From assembly GCA_900319385.1 (NCBI GenBank), contig ONOG01000002.1, positions 1 through 64,000 on the forward strand: a stretch of DNA of 64,000 nt. The letters are read 5' to 3'. Positions 62,057 to 64,000 of the stretch are shown in pieces. The DNA is from an uncultured Prevotellaceae bacterium. Lineage in GTDB: Bacteria; Bacteroidota; Bacteroidia; Bacteroidales; Bacteroidaceae. Position numbers and translations under genes: made by a program. Position 1 is the first letter of the stretch. Each line of letters starts with the position of its first letter. The notes under the pieces were generated by a model. That model was given only the letters and a program-made list of their open reading frames with translations. It had not been told where the DNA came from and ran no database searches.

Positions 62057-62902
62057 ATGGAAACCATCAAACTATCGAACGGCGTCGAAATGCCGGTCAT
62101 GGGCTACGGGGTGTTTCTCGTCAGTCCGCAGGAGTGTGAACGGTGTGTCAGCGACGCACTCAGTGTTGGATATCGTCTCATCGACACAGCACAGGCTTAC
62201 CAAAACGAGGAAGGTGTGGGCGCAGCCATGAAGAAGAGCGGCATCAAGCGCGACGAAATCTTCCTCACGACGAAGGTCTGGATCAGCAACGCCGGCGAAG
62301 AACGTGCAGCGAAGAGCATCGACGAGAGTCTCCGAAAGTTGCAGACCGACTACATCGACCTGCTGCTCATCCATCAGGCCTACGGCGATGTGTTCGGCTC
62401 GTGGCGCGCAATGGAGCGTGCCTACCAGTCGGGCAAAGTGCGTGCCATCGGCGTCAGCAACTTCCAGGTCGGCCGCTTCTTCGACTTTGCTCACTATGTC
62501 GATGTCAAGCCCATGGTCAACCAACTTCAGTGCAACGCCCTCATTCAGCAGCGCGGCATCGAACCCGTGATGCAGGAGTTCGGCACTCGCATGATGGCTT
62601 GGGGGCCGCTGGGCGGTCAGGGAGTCGATGGCATTGTGAAGAGCGAGACCCTTGCTGCCATTGGCCAAAAGTACGGAAAGACGGCTGCTCAGGTCGCCCT
62701 TCGCTGGCTCACCCAGCGCGGCATTGTCGCCATTCCGAAGTCGAGTCACAAGGAACGCATGGCGCAGAACTTCGACGTGTTCGACTTCCGACTCTCCGAC
62801 GCCGACATGCAGCAGATTGCCACGCTCAACCAGCACGACACAGGTACCATCCCCTTCGGCGACGCTGCGTTTGTCAAACATCTTATTGAAGCCTACGGAT
62901 AA
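62057..62902 (+). CDS. Aldo/keto reductase
   Basis: The 281-residue product matches the NADPH-dependent aldo/keto reductase family. The catalytic tetrad is visible as Asp43 and Tyr48 (LIDTAQAYQNE), Lys73 (LTTKVW) and His106 (LLLIHQ). IPKSSHKERMAQNFDVFDF near 225-243 is the cofactor site. It is cytoplasmic. The start at ATG 62057 is the family N-terminus; a longer open frame to 61388 covers the small membrane protein gene and is rejected. A flavodoxin gene follows 2 bases later. Confidence 0.93.
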   Translation: METIKLSNGVEMPVMGYGVFLVSPQECERCVSDALSVGYRLIDTAQAYQNEEGVGAAMKKSGIKRDEIFLTTKVWISNAGEERAAKSIDESLRKLQTDYIDLLLIHQAYGDVFGSWRAMERAYQSGKVRAIGVSNFQVGRFFDFAHYVDVKPMVNQLQCNALIQQRGIEPVMQEFGTRMMAWGPLGGQGVDGIVKSETLAAIGQKYGKTAAQVALRWLTQRGIVAIPKSSHKERMAQNFDVFDFRLSDADMQQIATLNQHDTGTIPFGDAAFVKHLIEAYG

Positions 62903-62904
62903 AA

Positions 62905-63537
62905 ATGAAGCGTATGAACATCAAGAGCCTTTTCCTGTCTCTCTGCGCCTTGCTGACAGCGCTCGCTTGCAACTCGCAGAATGCTAAAACAAACAGTAAT
63001 CAACCACAAGAAAATACTGAGACTATGTCACAAAACAGCAAGAAACTCGTCGTCTTCTTCTCTCATGCCGGCGAGAACTATTCGGTCGGGAACATCGAGG
63101 TGGGCAATACCAAAATCGTGGCCGACTACATCACGGAACTGACGGGTGCCGACCAGTTCGAAATCGTGTGCAAGAAGAACTACGACATGCCCTATATGCA
63201 ACTCATCGAAGTGGCAAAGCAGGAAGCCAACAACGGTGAGCTGCCCGATTTCGAGGGCGGAATCGACCATCTTGACCAGTACGACACCATCTTCATCGGA
63301 GGTCCGGTGTGGTGGGGCACCTATCCGCAGGTCATGTTCACATTCTTTGAGCGCTACGACTTCAACGGCAAGACGCTCATCCCCTTCACCACACACGAAG
63401 GTTCGGGTCTGGCCAGCTGTGTCGAAGATGTGAAGAAAGCCTATCCCAACGCCACAGTCTGCAAGCCCTTCAGCATCTACGGCCACGAAGTGCGTAGCGG
63501 CCGTGCGAAGGTCGAGAAATGGCTGAAGAGCCTCTAA
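62905..63537 (+). CDS. Flavodoxin with lipoprotein-type signal
   Basis: The 210-residue product has a lipoprotein-like signal (LTALAC, Cys22), then a linker rich in Asn/Gln, then a flavodoxin fold from about residue 46: LVVFFSHAGENYSVGN for the FMN phosphate loop, IFIGGPVWWGTYP for the 50s loop and IPFTTHEGSGLASC. It is in the family often paired with AraC-regulated aldo/keto reductases in Bacteroidales. The signal suggests export, unusual for a flavodoxin, and would need FMN outside the cytoplasm; an internal Met (residue 41, MSQNSKK) could give a cytosolic form. Confidence 0.9.
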   Translation: MKRMNIKSLFLSLCALLTALACNSQNAKTNSNQPQENTETMSQNSKKLVVFFSHAGENYSVGNIEVGNTKIVADYITELTGADQFEIVCKKNYDMPYMQLIEVAKQEANNGELPDFEGGIDHLDQYDTIFIGGPVWWGTYPQVMFTFFERYDFNGKTLIPFTTHEGSGLASCVEDVKKAYPNATVCKPFSIYGHEVRSGRAKVEKWLKSL

Positions 63538-63550
63538 GCTTCCGCGTCGC

Positions 63551-63590
63551 AAAAATCCCCGCATTCCTTGAGGAGTGCGGGGATTTTTTT
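63551..63590. terminator. Strong bidirectional terminator
   Basis: AAAAATCCCCGCA pairs with TGCGGGGATTTTTTT around TTCCTTGAGGAG. It lies between the flavodoxin stop and the convergent GH3 gene end. Confidence 0.9.
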
Positions 63591-63601
63591 ATGGCAGAAG
63601 T

Positions 63602-64000
63602 CTATAGCTTGAAGGTCGTCGAGACGTTGCTCACGCCGAGCTGTTCGCTGCGTGGGGTGGGGCAGGCACCGCCGACTGTGAGCGTGTAAGTGCCCTTTGT
63701 GAGCTTGCTCGTGCCGTCGTCCTGCACGGTCTGCAGACGGTCGGTGGGGATGGTCAGTTCGACCATGCGCGACTCGCCGGCTTTCAGTGCCACACGCTTG
63801 AAGCCGACCAGCTGCCGCAAGGGAGCATCCTTGCCGGCCGTCGGTGTGCTGACATACGCCTGCGCCACTTCGGTGACGTCGCGGTCGGAGCTGTTGCTGA
63901 GTTTCACTTGCACATGGAGCGTGCTGCCGTGCTTGGCTGCCCACTTCCCGTTTCTCACCTCCTGGATGCTGAGCTCGCTGTAGCCGACCTGGCTGTACGA
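63602..64000 (-). CDS. 3' end of a GH3 glycoside hydrolase (partial)
   Basis: The frame is open to the window edge, giving 132 residues. They match the C-terminal fibronectin III-like domain of GH3 enzymes: YSQVGYSELSIQ, VQVKLSNSSDRDVTEVAQAYVS, LRQLVGFKRVALKAGESRMVEL and GTYTLTVGGACP. The catalytic part lies outside. Beta-glucosidase or beta-xylosidase is likely, and xylosidase would suit the GH10-CE1 gene, but this part does not decide it. Confidence 0.85.
   Translation of the reverse strand, partial: SYSQVGYSELSIQEVRNGKWAAKHGSTLHVQVKLSNSSDRDVTEVAQAYVSTPTAGKDAPLRQLVGFKRVALKAGESRMVELTIPTDRLQTVQDDGTSKLTKGTYTLTVGGACPTPRSEQLGVSNVSTTFKL

Overview
The window reads as a chromosomal segment of a Bacteroidales bacterium, most likely a Prevotella-type (Prevotellaceae) gut or rumen organism. 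The reasons are BspA-type leucine-rich repeat proteins, Bacteroidota promoters (TTG or TTTG, about 20 bp, then TAnnTTTG), the linked genes for a DUF1599 protein, a BT_3928-type DoxX protein, triosephosphate isomerase, a SPOR protein and FolE, a GH10-CE1 xylanase/esterase like Prevotella Xyn10D-Fae1A, and many Omp28/TlpA-type secreted proteins. I recognised no rRNA, tRNA, transposase, phage gene or CRISPR array.

Region 1 (1-13.6 kb) looks accessory. It holds a minus-strand operon of a giant BspA/LRR_5 protein with EF-hand-like and Big_2 modules, a cohesin-like plus dockerin segment now separated from it by a frameshift, a second secreted cohesin-like protein, and a 61-residue peptide with a Trp-rich tail. 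The end of a second such peptide gene opens the window. Also here are a lipoprotein with an in-frame 44-codon open tail after its stop, a GIY-YIG protein, a small DNA-binding-like protein, and a transmembrane Ser/Thr kinase with an outer sugar-binding-like domain. A 190-bp leader is duplicated in front of two genes. A hairpin repeat occurs near both ends of the region, with its loop flipped in one copy.

Region 2 (13.6-35.2 kb) is mostly housekeeping: GNAT, GH10-CE1, MgtC, nitroreductase, a YhaM-like HD protein, K+ channel, IspD, DJ-1, TonB/ExbD/ExbB, PdxJ, NAD kinase, ABC exporter, RuvA, D-Ala-D-Ala dipeptidase, RlpA, DnaG, FolE, SPOR, TpiA, DoxX-like and DUF1599.

Region 3 (35.2-53 kb) has a TlpA-like lipoprotein, a B3/B4 protein, a FAD flavoprotein, MetY, a GH2 enzyme, a tandem GH43-like protein, an alginate-lyase-like protein, a MATE exporter and a cyclophilin. 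It is rich in dispersed repeats, several of which lie inside reading frames.

Region 4 (53-64 kb) has a five-gene envelope operon (TlpA thioredoxin, DUF6029 barrel, Omp28 lipoprotein, secreted protein, giant Omp28 protein). It then has an AraC regulator divergent from a small membrane protein, an aldo/keto reductase and a flavodoxin behind duplicated promoters, and finally the 3' end of a GH3 glycosidase.

The strongest second-look items are the cohesin/dockerin/BspA operon with its peptide and frameshift, palindromic repeats that have become protein sequence, the 95-bp repeats with inverted ends, the receptor-like kinase, and the thiol-motif operon.
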